Positions 7,646-15,962 of a stretch of DNA of 21,089 nucleotides are shown piece by piece. How positions within the stretch are numbered: the stretch's first letter is position 1; each line of letters starts with the position of its first letter. The notes beneath the pieces were generated by a model, which did no database searches, was not told the origin of the DNA, and was given only the letters and a program-made list of their open reading frames with translations. Origin of the DNA: a virus. A program made the translations under genes and the position numbers. The DNA lies in IMG/VR virus record IMGVR_UViG_3300046004_001894, positions 1 through 21,089 of that record. One strand, given 5' to 3'.

Positions 7646-8092
7646 TTAATAGCGCACTTGGAGTAGAATCTCTCCTACACCTAAGGGGCTAAGAACCCCT
7701 TCATCTGTATCTATACTATTTATAAGTATATCTCGGGTAGTTTGGGCACCTAAATGATCTTGATAAGCCAGCCTGCCGTTTTCTTCAATAACAAACTCAA
7801 TATCATTTAGGAGCTTTTCTAATTCTGTGACTGTGTCTTCCGCCTTTACGTAGAGTCTGATTGTCACAGATAAAAATCTATTTTGTACGCCTCCTGGAAG
7901 GTATTCACGTTGTTCATTTCCTGCAGAAATATGTACTGCAGGGAATTCGTTCACTTCATCCCAAAATAAAAGACGTGGGTGTACGTTATTGCCAAGATTA
8001 GTTCTGTAAGACCCAGTTCCATTAATTAGCTTTAGCTTTGCTACGAGAGCATCTACAATTAAACCTCTTCGGCTTGAATAAGGTTGTGTCAT
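7646..8092 (-). CDS. Tail terminator protein (gpU-like)
   Basis: This 148-residue protein starts RRGLIVDALVAKLKLINGTG, has a central beta-rich part (FPAVHISAGNEQ, FLSVTIRLYVKAED) and ends SPLGVGEILLQVRY. That pattern and the location between the gp10-like neck gene and the tail tube gene fit tail terminators, which cap the finished tube and join it to the head connector. The length is in the normal range for this group. Its ATG overlaps the stop of the upstream gene by 4 nt (ATGA), indicating translational coupling. The assignment rests on gene order and overall pattern. Confidence 0.7.
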   Translation of the reverse strand: MTQPYSSRRGLIVDALVAKLKLINGTGSYRTNLGNNVHPRLLFWDEVNEFPAVHISAGNEQREYLPGGVQNRFLSVTIRLYVKAEDTVTELEKLLNDIEFVIEENGRLAYQDHLGAQTTRDILINSIDTDEGVLSPLGVGEILLQVRY

Positions 8093-9555
8093 CGTACTCT
8101 CCCTGTACTAAATCTAGTACGCATTATTCCAGCCGCAGCTTGTCTGATCGAAAGGTCAATAAGGCTGCGCGGGTCTCTAGCTCCTTGGTTTTCAAACACC
8201 GCGTATGGGTCTGTTTGATAAGTGAAGCCGATGTTCATGCCGTCGCCACTAATCGATAACACCTCTACGCTTTCTGCAAATCTGCCGGTACGGTTACGTA
8301 GTCGCCCCTCTTGTCCCATGTTCTGTTTAACCAGCTCTGGGAGCTTTTGGTTAAGCATTGGAATAAGGTTTTGCATATTAATTGCGGAAGGAGCAGCTTG
8401 TTTTGGTAGATTCATTGGTCCAAGCTGTAAAACTCCGGAAGTAGGAGCTTTAGGCGCTGGTCTCTTAGGAACCTTACTTACTACTGTACTTGAGGCCGGG
8501 GTTCTGTTAACGGCTATGGTAGTTTTTTGCCCGGAAGCTTTAAGTGCGGAATTAATTAAAAGTTTAATAGAGGCTTCTGCTACAGAGTCAGAGCCCTTTT
8601 GCATGCCCATGTCTTCTTTAGTTAGCTTCTTTAGCGTCTCTTCTAATGCCTTTTTAAACGACTCAACGTTTGCAGCTTCATAGTCAGAGTCCGTTAAGTT
8701 AGTTGCTTCAGCTTCGAAAGTTGTTTTAACAATTTTAACTAAAAACTCTTTTCGTACAGAAGTTCCCCCATATTGAGAGAACTTAGACGAAATAGAAGTT
8801 CTTAGAGTGTCTGCCGCAACTTTGCTAACAGAGTCCATATTATTAGCTAAAGCGTTAACCGCATTAAGCTGCTTTGCTACCCTGAAGTCCGATACAGCCG
8901 TGATGTGGCCTAGTTGAAGGAACCTTTCTTGCGTATTTTTTAACTCATCCCCTGACAAGAATTTAGATAATAATGTATTCTTAATCTTTAGCTTGGCTGG
9001 TGCAAGTATTGTGGCTTTAATAGTATCGAAAACATCAGCATTATTAGCGCCAACAAAAGTAGCTAATATAGTACTATCTATAACTCTATATCTTACACTA
9101 ACGTTACGCGTTAATTTTCTATAAGGCGATCGTTTACCCGGTATTCGTTTAGCATCCTTGAGCGTCTTAATTATACTATCAAAAATATCATCTACCATTT
9201 TTACAATGGCTAAGCCTTCGGCATCCGAAATAACCTGTGTACCATTATCTAAGGTTCTGTTATTTCCTACAATGCCTCTAAGCGCTTGTTGCGCTTGGAT
9301 ACGGCTGTTACCGGTTTTAATACCTGAAGCCCTTTTCAAAGGCTGACCCAGAAACCCTGATTTGTTGTCAGTTTTCTCAGCTTTAGCTGCTCTAACATCC
9401 ATCAGCTGTAATCTTATTTCATAAATAAGGGACTGTTTTGAAATAGATAGAACGTGTCTATGCTTATCTTTTACCTTTCTAAGAGCTTCTGTAGTGGTCT
9501 TTAGAAAGTCTTTCTGTATACCTTCAATTAATTTCTTAAGGTCACCCTGCGCCAT
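8089..9555 (-). CDS. Neck/head-tail joining protein with gp10-like C-terminus
   Basis: The last ~100 residues (RTGRFAESVEVL, then YQTDPYAVFENQGARDPR and a terminal helix) match the pattern of HK97 gp10-like neck proteins, which are usually only 100-150 residues. Here they are joined to a long Lys- and Ala-rich helical N-terminal region of about 390 residues of unknown role, with a Pro/Ala linker (KVPKRPAPKAP) between. I chose the ATG at 9555 (MAQGDLKKL, 488 residues) because it leaves a 14-nt overlap with the previous gene. An earlier start at 9618 would overlap by 77 nt. The large extension is odd for the family and could be an extra neck or internal protein fused to gp10. Confidence 0.6.
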   Translation of the reverse strand: MAQGDLKKLIEGIQKDFLKTTTEALRKVKDKHRHVLSISKQSLIYEIRLQLMDVRAAKAEKTDNKSGFLGQPLKRASGIKTGNSRIQAQQALRGIVGNNRTLDNGTQVISDAEGLAIVKMVDDIFDSIIKTLKDAKRIPGKRSPYRKLTRNVSVRYRVIDSTILATFVGANNADVFDTIKATILAPAKLKIKNTLLSKFLSGDELKNTQERFLQLGHITAVSDFRVAKQLNAVNALANNMDSVSKVAADTLRTSISSKFSQYGGTSVRKEFLVKIVKTTFEAEATNLTDSDYEAANVESFKKALEETLKKLTKEDMGMQKGSDSVAEASIKLLINSALKASGQKTTIAVNRTPASSTVVSKVPKRPAPKAPTSGVLQLGPMNLPKQAAPSAINMQNLIPMLNQKLPELVKQNMGQEGRLRNRTGRFAESVEVLSISGDGMNIGFTYQTDPYAVFENQGARDPRSLIDLSIRQAAAGIMRTRFSTGRVR

Positions 9556-10123
9556 AAAGGTCCAAAATGCGTTGTATGTGTGGTGGGAACTTGGTAGAAG
9601 AGCTGTAGATTGGTTCATTCCGCATTGATGCGCCCATCATAGTGCGAGACTCTTTCCACTCTTCCTTTAAATAATATGTAACAATATCAACTGTGACCTG
9701 CTTCAGTTCGGCTGGAACGGAAACTGGTGCGCTACCGACGGAATAAATAACTGTTACTGCTGCTCGACCTTGTGGCCAATTAATTCCATCAATTCTAGAG
9801 ATACTACCATAAGCTAAATTCACCGCGTATTGTGTTGAGGCACTAACGGGGAAGAATACGGTACTATCATTTTCTTCAGGATCGATAGCTGTGACGCTAG
9901 TAACCGAGTTGATCGGAAAATTATCTAGAAAGATAGTATCCGAATCATAGTCTACATCTAGTACTTCGGTAACTGTAGTTGCCGCAGCATAGAAGTTCTT
10001 TTCAACAATTTTTGTTACGATTGCACTACAAGTAGTAATTAGACCTTCAATGATTGCATCTTGGTCTGTCTTTACAATCCCCTTTGCGGCTTTGTACTCA
10101 GCCAAAGTAATTAAATTTGTCAT
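9542..10123 (-). CDS. Head-tail connector (gp6-like adaptor)
   Basis: This 193-residue protein has an N-terminal helical part (LITLAEYKAAKGI, DAIIEGLITTCSAIVTKIVEKNF), a central beta region and a C-terminal helical part ending with KFPPHIQRILDLYGAG. This is the arrangement of gp6-like connector proteins, which form a ring below the portal. It directly follows the capsid gene, as in HK97-type modules. A terminator-like hairpin separates it from the capsid gene, and GGGG about 8 nt before the ATG is the only Shine-Dalgarno candidate. Confidence 0.75.
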   Translation of the reverse strand: MTNLITLAEYKAAKGIVKTDQDAIIEGLITTCSAIVTKIVEKNFYAAATTVTEVLDVDYDSDTIFLDNFPINSVTSVTAIDPEENDSTVFFPVSASTQYAVNLAYGSISRIDGINWPQGRAAVTVIYSVGSAPVSVPAELKQVTVDIVTYYLKEEWKESRTMMGASMRNEPIYSSSTKFPPHIQRILDLYGAG

Positions 10124-10141
10124 GAGTATACCCCAAAAGTA

Positions 10142-10165
10142 GGGAGAGGTCTTGCGACCCCTCCC
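10142..10165. terminator. Hairpin terminator after the capsid gene
   Basis: GGGAGAGGTC and GACCCCTCCC form a 10-bp stem with one mismatch on the plus strand that becomes a G-U pair in minus-strand RNA. The minus-strand loop is GCAA, a stable tetraloop. On the minus strand only TACTTTT follows, so termination is probably partial, allowing high capsid mRNA with some read-through into the connector genes. On the plus strand a better GATTTTTATT follows. Confidence 0.6.
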
Positions 10166-10174
10166 CGATTTTTA

Positions 10175-12175
10175 TTAAGAAGCTGCGTAACGTAGGCCTG
10201 TAACAGCTGGTGCGTTAACGATAAGCTCGTTGAAGCCCAGACGTTGGCTCGAAAGCAGAAGACGACGTTGGTCAGAAACTTCGTAGTCGCTTTCAACTGT
10301 CATTCCACGTAGACGTGGAACGATGAAGTTACGACGGTTAACAGCAAGAGCGTGGAACTTAGATGCAGCTGGTGCGGCAAATTCGTCACTCATGACAACC
10401 TTCGAACCGTAGACCATACCGATTTCACCGGTAAGCTTTGTAGCCATGTTGCCAACTAGGTCGGCGTCCTGGAACTCAGCGTCTTCGATTAGCTCGTAGT
10501 AGCCCTTCTGGCTTACGATGTAGACAACATCACGAGGATTAATGCCGTACTTGCCCATCAGCTTACGAAGGCTGAATAGTGCCGATGCTGTAAGAGCAGT
10601 CGAAACACCAGCAGCTGTAGCCATACGGCTGTTTGTGCGAGCTAGAGCGATAAGACCGTCACGTGCGCCAGAAGTATAGTTACCGTCAGCGTCGTTACCA
10701 GCTAGTAGAAGGTTATCAACACCACGTGCGTGTGCACGTACCATGCTTTCGCGAATCAGAGGGAGGATAGGAATAATCGCATCTTCTTCTGTTTCGTTAC
10801 CTAGGTACGAACGCGCAATCATCTTGATTGTGGTTAGGTTGATTTCCGTCATTGGGATACCACCCCAAGGAGTGCCGTAAGCAGCGCCACGAACGTCCAT
10901 GTTACCGTTTGGCGAGGTACCCGAAGCTGTTTGGGCCGAAGTAATTTCAGCGTAACCAGCATCGGGCATGACTGGAATTGTCATGTTTGCGGCATTCATT
11001 GTAATTTCACGGAACAGAGGAGCAATAACCAGCTCGTTCTGAATATCACGTTCAATTGTAGACGATGCTTCAGTTTCGAATAGTGCACTTGGTACAACTA
11101 CTGTTGAGTGAGCATTGACCTTTTCCATAAGGTCCTTACCGTAGTTTGTATCGCCGTAACCCTTACGAGCGATCTTACTCATAATTAGTGCGTCAGCGAT
11201 TTCTTCCTTGTAGTTCTTTTTCCAGTCGTCGTTGCTTGTGCCACGGTCATTGAATGCACGCTTGCTGTTACGCTCTGCAGCGAATTCAGCAGACTTTTCT
11301 TCAAAAGTAGTCTTGAACTCAGCAATAGTCTTTGCCCAGTTCTCGTTATTTTCAGCTAGCTTCTTTTCGAAGCCTTCACGCACAGCATCTGTTGCCGACT
11401 TTACAATCGCAGCAGAGCGCTCTTCGTCAGCTTTCTTAGCAGCAACTTCAGCAGCCGCTTTTTCTTCAGCAGCTACACGAGCCTTTTCAGCTGCGTCAAA
11501 CATTTTCTTAGCGGCAGCTTCTGCCAGCTTTTCTAGATCGGGTTCCATATTAATTTTTCTCTCTAAGGCGCTATTAAGGCCTGCTTCGTCAATTACTGGG
11601 TCAGAGACAATAATTTCATCGTCAGCAACTTGACTATTTGTGGACTCAATTTTTAACTCTTTCGCTAAAAACTCTTTGAAATCCTTTGGGTTATTAAATG
11701 ACTTAGCGAGAGAAAAACATGCGTCTTGATTGCATGGAATCGTCACAACTGAAGTCTCTAGTAGTTCGGCTGACTTAATAATGAAGCCATCGGTAGTTTG
11801 GTTGTAATCCGCGTCTTTTACAAGGAATCCAACTGAGAATGTACTTAAAATACCTTCTTTGATCAGATCGTATTGCTCTGCGCTTTTGCTAATTACAGCC
11901 TCAAGTAGGAGACCGTTTCCGTCTACTTGAAGCGACTTTGCACGACCAATTGGCTTATTGTAATCATGGTTAAAAAGAATAACTGGATTCTTCTTGAAAT
12001 TACGTAAACCTTCTTCTGTCCATGCAGTAGGTAGGATTACATCTCCTGCCCTGTCAACATCACTGGTACTCGCATACCCTTTGATGGTTAATTCATCATC
12101 AGCCTCTTCGACATTGATAATTTTGGAATCTAACCAGAATTTCTTCATCGCGGAGTCTTTTCCGAATTTCTTCAT
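10175..12175 (-). CDS. Fused prohead protease, scaffold and major capsid protein
   Basis: One 666-residue frame holds three parts. Residues about 10-160 are an HK97-type prohead protease (U35): GYASTSDVDRAGDVI, His70 in LFNHDYNKPIG, Ser114 in STFSVGF, and ELLETSVVTIPCN with the likely third catalytic acid at Glu140. Residues about 205-305 are an Ala/Glu/Lys-rich coiled-coil scaffold (delta domain). From about 340 onward is the HK97-fold capsid protein, including ITMNAANMTIPVMPD and a spine-helix-like segment. In most phages the protease and capsid are separate genes. Such fusions are known but less common, and self-cleavage would release mature capsid. AAGGAG precedes the ATG at 12175. An in-frame ATG at 11548 (residue 210), preceded by AGAGAG, could make a protease-free product. 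A 12-nt repeat, ATGAAGAAATTC, occurs twice within the first 13 codons. Confidence 0.9.
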   Translation of the reverse strand: MKKFGKDSAMKKFWLDSKIINVEEADDELTIKGYASTSDVDRAGDVILPTAWTEEGLRNFKKNPVILFNHDYNKPIGRAKSLQVDGNGLLLEAVISKSAEQYDLIKEGILSTFSVGFLVKDADYNQTTDGFIIKSAELLETSVVTIPCNQDACFSLAKSFNNPKDFKEFLAKELKIESTNSQVADDEIIVSDPVIDEAGLNSALERKINMEPDLEKLAEAAAKKMFDAAEKARVAAEEKAAAEVAAKKADEERSAAIVKSATDAVREGFEKKLAENNENWAKTIAEFKTTFEEKSAEFAAERNSKRAFNDRGTSNDDWKKNYKEEIADALIMSKIARKGYGDTNYGKDLMEKVNAHSTVVVPSALFETEASSTIERDIQNELVIAPLFREITMNAANMTIPVMPDAGYAEITSAQTASGTSPNGNMDVRGAAYGTPWGGIPMTEINLTTIKMIARSYLGNETEEDAIIPILPLIRESMVRAHARGVDNLLLAGNDADGNYTSGARDGLIALARTNSRMATAAGVSTALTASALFSLRKLMGKYGINPRDVVYIVSQKGYYELIEDAEFQDADLVGNMATKLTGEIGMVYGSKVVMSDEFAAPAASKFHALAVNRRNFIVPRLRGMTVESDYEVSDQRRLLLSSQRLGFNELIVNAPAVTGLRYAAS

Positions 12176-12178
12176 TCC

Positions 12179-12517
12179 TTACTCCTTAGCAGGCTTCACG
12201 TCACCTTTAGGCTTCGGAGTAGCCACGGGGGCCTTTTCTTCCTCAGTAGCTAAAGCTTTAGGAGCTTGCGCGGCGAAGGCTGCTGCTAGTACTTCGTCTA
12301 CATCTGTAGCTGGTACATAGTCTGCTGGCTTCTCATTTCTAGCGTTGTGTTTTCTCACTATATTCTCCATGCGATTCCAGCTTCCGAAGATTGATCGGAT
12401 TCTAGCGTATCGAATTGGCGTATCGGTTCTAAGGCGATACTCATGTGGCTTTAAAACTTGGCCTATCTCATTAAAATATACCACTAGTTTATCAATTGTG
12501 GCGGTTCTCTGTGTCAT
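12179..12517 (-). CDS. Hypothetical protein between portal and capsid genes
   Basis: I do not recognise this 112-residue protein. The first ~70 residues form a folded, basic helical part (IDKLVVYFNEIGQVLKPHEY, RYARIRSIFGSWNRMENIV). The rest is a low-complexity tail rich in Ala, Pro, Glu and Lys. The ATG overlaps the portal stop by 4 nt, and the stop lies 3 nt before the capsid-fusion start, so it is translated in a tight portal-X-capsid unit. A head assembly accessory role (portal or scaffold partner) is inferred only from this position. Confidence 0.7.
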   Translation of the reverse strand: MTQRTATIDKLVVYFNEIGQVLKPHEYRLRTDTPIRYARIRSIFGSWNRMENIVRKHNARNEKPADYVPATDVDEVLAAAFAAQAPKALATEEEKAPVATPKPKGDVKPAKE

Positions 12518-13722
12518 TGTTCTTCCTTTTTAGGAGGTCTTCCTCCCTGGCTCGGGTCTACAGCGCTACCAGCGATATTTGCTGGGATTCGTAGGTCGTC
12601 ATGGCCTGCTTTTACTGGGAGACCAAGCTTGTCTCTGGCTTCCGCCGCCGACATGACTCCCCCATTTACTAAAGTGGTATAATACGCAGCTTCGTCTGCA
12701 AGTTCCGGGCGAAGCGCGTGGATATATGTAATATCCTCGTAGACCTCAAATCCGAAAAATCTCTCAAAGGCAGATGTGATCTTTTCAATGATAGGAAGTA
12801 CGGTTTCTAGGTAATAAATTCTGTGATTAGGTTTGATATTTGCATTATTACCACTATCTAATAGAAGTGGTGGAATACCTAGCGCCTTTAGAACAGATTC
12901 TTCGTGGCTAGCGATAGATTCCTTGAACTCCAGCTCTCGGAAGTTTACCTCGCTAATCGCTTTAACATCTAGTCCGCCGTCAAGAATAACTGGACGGTGT
13001 CCACCACTAGTAGGGCGGTATTTGCTCTGCCACTCATTAAGCAGCTTGGCTTTGTGTCGGTCATTAAGCTTTTCTTCTGTTCGCAGAATAAGTCCGGGAG
13101 TGGCACCGTTTACAAAGAAATTATCCTGGAACTTTTTCATGTTCAGGATCGCGTTCATTGTTGATAGTGCGGGCTTCAACCGTGAGCTTCCGCGATAAAT
13201 TGTCTGGTAGTTGTTATCCTTAATGTGGATAATTTCTTCTGGTTTGAACTTCTCAGAGTTACCATCAAAGGTATAGTGGCTAACATATGTTAGCTTGTCC
13301 ATAACAACAGACATACGAGAGGCTGGCATATGATATAGATGCGCACCATCCCAGTAAATAAAGATATTTCCATCAATAACGAAGTCTAATAGGAGAGCAC
13401 GCTTAAACGAGTTAATATCTTGGAAGGGGTTAGGCTCTTTATTTAATAGTCTGTTTAGCTGAACCTTTCTAACACCTTTTGCAAAAGGTGTAATACCTGT
13501 AGGCTCATCTCCAACTACGTATCTGATCTGCGCCGCATCATCAACAATCATATTGACTGCGCGGCTTACAACCTCGATACGTTCGTAGCATTGCTGATAA
13601 GAAGTAACATTCTCCCTAGATGGGGCCTCGATAGGCTCACGCATATAGGGTTGAATTGGGTTAAGCTTTTCTTCAACAAGAATATCTTTAAGTCTATCTA
13701 GCGTTTTTGTGAGTACACTCAT
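12514..13722 (-). CDS. Portal protein (HK97 family)
   Basis: This 402-residue protein matches HK97-type portals: YQQCYERIEVVSRAVNMIVDDAAQI near the N-terminus, LLLDFVIDGNIFIYWDGAHLY with LYHMPASRM, EEIIHIKDNN, YRGSSRLKPALSTMNAI, and SHEESVLKALGIPPLLLDSG towards the wing/stem. Twelve copies form the ring through which DNA enters and leaves the head and on which terminase docks. Length is typical. Its ATG directly follows the TAA of the HNH gene, and the 3' end overlaps the next gene (ATGA). Confidence 0.9.
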   Translation of the reverse strand: MSVLTKTLDRLKDILVEEKLNPIQPYMREPIEAPSRENVTSYQQCYERIEVVSRAVNMIVDDAAQIRYVVGDEPTGITPFAKGVRKVQLNRLLNKEPNPFQDINSFKRALLLDFVIDGNIFIYWDGAHLYHMPASRMSVVMDKLTYVSHYTFDGNSEKFKPEEIIHIKDNNYQTIYRGSSRLKPALSTMNAILNMKKFQDNFFVNGATPGLILRTEEKLNDRHKAKLLNEWQSKYRPTSGGHRPVILDGGLDVKAISEVNFRELEFKESIASHEESVLKALGIPPLLLDSGNNANIKPNHRIYYLETVLPIIEKITSAFERFFGFEVYEDITYIHALRPELADEAAYYTTLVNGGVMSAAEARDKLGLPVKAGHDDLRIPANIAGSAVDPSQGGRPPKKEEQ

Positions 13723-14106
13723 TTATTTTCCTTTTGAAGCGTACTTCTCCTGCTGAATACCAACCCAGCGCTTTTGTTTCAATGCCGTAGCTAGTGCAGG
13801 ATCTTTTCCATACACGGAATGAAGTTTTGCGTGATGCGTCTTACAGAGCGTCGCAGCTTCATCGTATAGCTCGTTCATGTGTTCAGCTATAAACTGGTCC
13901 CGAACCTCAAGAAGTGCCTCCTCTGAGTCTAGATTCAACTTATTATCCTTAACCCATTTGTTAAACAAAGGAGTCAGGGAATAATAGTGGTGGAACTCTA
14001 GCTCTTCAGTGGTATTGCAAATCTCGCAGTTCGGACCTTTTTTATACCGCCCCTTGGCTTTATCCCGGATATATTTGATTTTATCCCTCTTAAAGCTCGT
14101 ATTCAT
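13723..14106 (-). CDS. HNH endonuclease (packaging-associated)
   Basis: This 127-residue protein shows a compact HNH nuclease: Cys27-x2-Cys30 (CEIC), a catalytic-region His pair at 39-40 (EFHH), then TLCKTHHAKLH with Cys88-x2-His91 as the second zinc half-site. A free-standing HNH gene between terminase and portal is common in HK97-like modules, where the nuclease works with terminase in DNA cleavage and packaging (as HK97 gp74). A homing nuclease is a less likely alternative, because no interrupted gene or intron is visible. The ATG lies 6 nt after a perfect -10 box, so the mRNA is predicted to be leaderless. No Shine-Dalgarno and no later in-frame ATG near the start offer another option. 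The first codons are ATG AAT ACG. Confidence 0.85.
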   Translation of the reverse strand: MNTSFKRDKIKYIRDKAKGRYKKGPNCEICNTTEELEFHHYYSLTPLFNKWVKDNKLNLDSEEALLEVRDQFIAEHMNELYDEAATLCKTHHAKLHSVYGKDPALATALKQKRWVGIQQEKYASKGK

Positions 14107-14112
14107 TTTTTG

Positions 14113-14141
14113 ATTATATCCTGTATGGGGGTAAATGTCAA
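14113..14141 (-). promoter_or_regulatory. Consensus sigma70 promoter driving HNH, portal and capsid genes
   Basis: TTGACA and TATAAT are both perfect and separated by 17 bp on the minus strand. The next bases are CAAAAA and then ATG, so the predicted +1 is the A of the HNH start codon. Confidence 0.88.
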
Positions 14142-14163
14142 GAACTATAATCGCGCGGTATGG

Positions 14164-14259
14164 TTACGCGCCTTCGTTCAGCTTTCTGGCTAAATAGCGC
14201 CGCAAATCGTACCACCATTTAAGCTTATTTCTATATGCCTGTCTGTTCGGCTTACCCAT
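14164..14259 (-). CDS. Small basic ORF after large terminase (31 aa)
   Basis: The ATG overlaps the large-terminase stop (TAATG), with AGGA close upstream. The product has 31 residues and is strongly basic and aromatic (NRQAYRNKLKWWYDLRRYLA), consistent with one amphipathic helix that could bind nucleic acid or a membrane surface. It fills the gap between the terminase gene and the HNH promoter. No family is recognised. The coupling and the composition argue that it is real, but the short length keeps confidence moderate. Confidence 0.5.
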   Translation of the reverse strand: MGKPNRQAYRNKLKWWYDLRRYLARKLNEGA

Positions 14260-15560
14260 TATCCTATTCCAATAGATACTACGTGACTATACAGCGCGTA
14301 TCTCAGTGCATCAGCCATGTGAGAGGCATCATCGTGTTTAGGCTTCTCTGTGATCAAGTTCGGATTTGGGTCCCACGCATAAGCGTCAAAGCATTTCAGT
14401 ACCTCAACGCAGTCTGGGCTAACATATAACCTGTCTCCCTCAACTAGAGATGCCACATAGCCAATACCATCCAGCTTGGATTTCTTAGCCTTCGAAGTGT
14501 TAATATCATAGTCATAAGCTAAGTCGGCCGCTGTCTGCGCCGCTGCAGCATCAATAAAGATGAAGTCTGGGTCCCACAGCATATTTACGTCGGTAATCGC
14601 AGCAGCATATTGTGACGTTGTACGCTTGTTTTCTTTATATTCGTCTAGAATGAAGAATAGCTCACGCTTAAAATCATACCCAACGATCACGTACGCGGTC
14701 GAATCTTTGTATCCCATATCCAGTCCAGCGATAATATCCATATCTTCGCGGTCTGGTATAGTCATCGTGCACTCAGAGTTACCAATGATATGCTTGTCTA
14801 GAAGGTTCCAAATCTGACCCTCATATGTGTTGAAGTCAGCTTCGTATTCTTGGGCAAACAGTGCTGGAGACATCGCCTTGCGAGCCTCTTCAATATCACT
14901 TTCGCTCATTCTAGGATTATCTTTATAAGTCGCTTTAATGGAGCACCACTCTGGGAAATCGGCCGAGAAGCCGCGCTCATAGTACTCAGCAAACCAGTTA
15001 GTCTTACCACGCGGTGTGGAGATGAAGATTGCTCGTGAACCTGGTTTATCTAGGGTTGGACGAAGTGCGCGCTCAAAGGCATCTTTGCCATCAACTAGCG
15101 CGGCCTCGTCGAAAATAATAAGATCGTACGAGCGCCCAACCGATGAGTCCACCTGATTGATTGAACCCATGCGAATCGTAGAACCATTTGATAGCTCGAT
15201 TACTTTGTCTTTCTTGTTGTCTACAACGACCTCTAGCCCATTCTTGCGAATGAGCTCGCGCTGCAAGTCCCAGGAAATCTGTGACAAAGAGTAGTTAGGC
15301 GACATAATCAGAACGTTAGAACCAGGTACTAAAGCAACTACCTGGCCAATAATATTCGAAATATATGTCTTTCCCACACGTCTGGATAACGCGGCGCACA
15401 CGAATCTATATCGGTTCACCGCGTTAACCAGCGCTATCTGTGGAGCAATTGGAACTACTCCAATTACTTCTAAGTATTTTGTGATCGGCAGACGCAGAAA
15501 AGCATTAGGTAGGCTCTCCTGAATTTGGTCGCTCGTTACGTTCGCTCGGCTGATTTGCAT
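14259..15560 (-). CDS. Terminase large subunit
   Basis: This is the packaging motor and headful or end-cutting nuclease, 433 residues. The ATPase domain has Walker A SRRVGKT (59-65), Walker B LIIFDE (147-152, Glu152 catalytic) and the coupling motif ISTPRG (180-185). The RNase H-like nuclease domain shows AGLDMGYKDSTA (Asp281), FIFIDAAA (Asp337) and HDDASHMADALRYAL with Asp410/411 and Asp417, giving the expected acidic cluster. Length is normal. The start overlaps the upstream membrane-protein gene by 56 nt and has only a weak Shine-Dalgarno, so translation probably depends on coupling. Confidence 0.95.
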   Translation of the reverse strand: MQISRANVTSDQIQESLPNAFLRLPITKYLEVIGVVPIAPQIALVNAVNRYRFVCAALSRRVGKTYISNIIGQVVALVPGSNVLIMSPNYSLSQISWDLQRELIRKNGLEVVVDNKKDKVIELSNGSTIRMGSINQVDSSVGRSYDLIIFDEAALVDGKDAFERALRPTLDKPGSRAIFISTPRGKTNWFAEYYERGFSADFPEWCSIKATYKDNPRMSESDIEEARKAMSPALFAQEYEADFNTYEGQIWNLLDKHIIGNSECTMTIPDREDMDIIAGLDMGYKDSTAYVIVGYDFKRELFFILDEYKENKRTTSQYAAAITDVNMLWDPDFIFIDAAAAQTAADLAYDYDINTSKAKKSKLDGIGYVASLVEGDRLYVSPDCVEVLKCFDAYAWDPNPNLITEKPKHDDASHMADALRYALYSHVVSIGIG

Positions 15561-15822
15561 TTTCGTCGAAGTCAGAAACAGATAACTCTGATCTTGAAAC
15601 CGATAGTCTCCTCTTTACTAGTAGGCCTAGTATGCCTGTGAAAATTATTGCTATATTGATTAACGCGCCAACAGCGATGTTAAACATATAAACTGCGTTG
15701 GCATCGCGTAAAAACCAAGTAATCAAGAAAACTAGTACGGTCATAAGCAGGCCGCCACCAATTACTGAACCTAGGGCAAAGTCTCGGCGGCGCTCGCTAC
15801 GCAGAGCTTCCCAGACTTGCAT
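15505..15822 (-). CDS. Two-helix membrane protein, holin candidate
   Basis: This 105-residue protein has a short basic N-terminus (RSERRRD), transmembrane segment 1 at about 16-38, segment 2 at about 45-69, then KRR and a polar, acidic C-terminal tail. By the positive-inside rule both ends are cytoplasmic, the topology of class II holins, which make the membrane lesion at lysis. No endolysin gene is in the window, so the holin call is an inference from size and topology. It could be another phage membrane protein. AAGGA precedes the ATG, which overlaps the previous stop (TAATG). The tail overlaps the large-terminase start. Confidence 0.6.
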   Translation of the reverse strand: MQVWEALRSERRRDFALGSVIGGGLLMTVLVFLITWFLRDANAVYMFNIAVGALINIAIIFTGILGLLVKRRLSVSRSELSVSDFDENANQPSERNERPNSGEPT

Positions 15823-15962
15823 TAGTCCTTACCGTCTGATACCTTACCTTGATATTCCTTACCGGCTGCTTTCGCGGCGGCAATTTGTGCAGCATTGATT
15901 TCGTCTGCGGTTAGAGGCACGGCTGGTGCCTCTACGAATTTAAAGGGTTTATTATCATCCAT
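15822..15962 (-). CDS. Small hypothetical protein between small terminase and holin candidate (46 aa)
   Basis: The reading frame MDDNKPFKFVEAPAVPL through EINAAQIAAAKAAGKEYQGK to a TAA encodes 46 residues. It starts 8 nt inside the end of the small terminase gene, with GGAG about 10 nt upstream, and ends in TAATG with the next start. The coupling on both sides and normal codon use argue for a real gene. The N-terminal half is extended and Pro-rich; the C-terminal half is an Ala-rich helix. Function is unknown. Confidence 0.7.
   Translation of the reverse strand: MDDNKPFKFVEAPAVPLTADEINAAQIAAAKAAGKEYQGKVSDGKD

Noticed and set aside
13723-14106. HNH gene as part of a mobile intron or homing element
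   Set aside because: No split gene or intron borders are visible, and the position beside terminase and portal fits a packaging-associated HNH protein.
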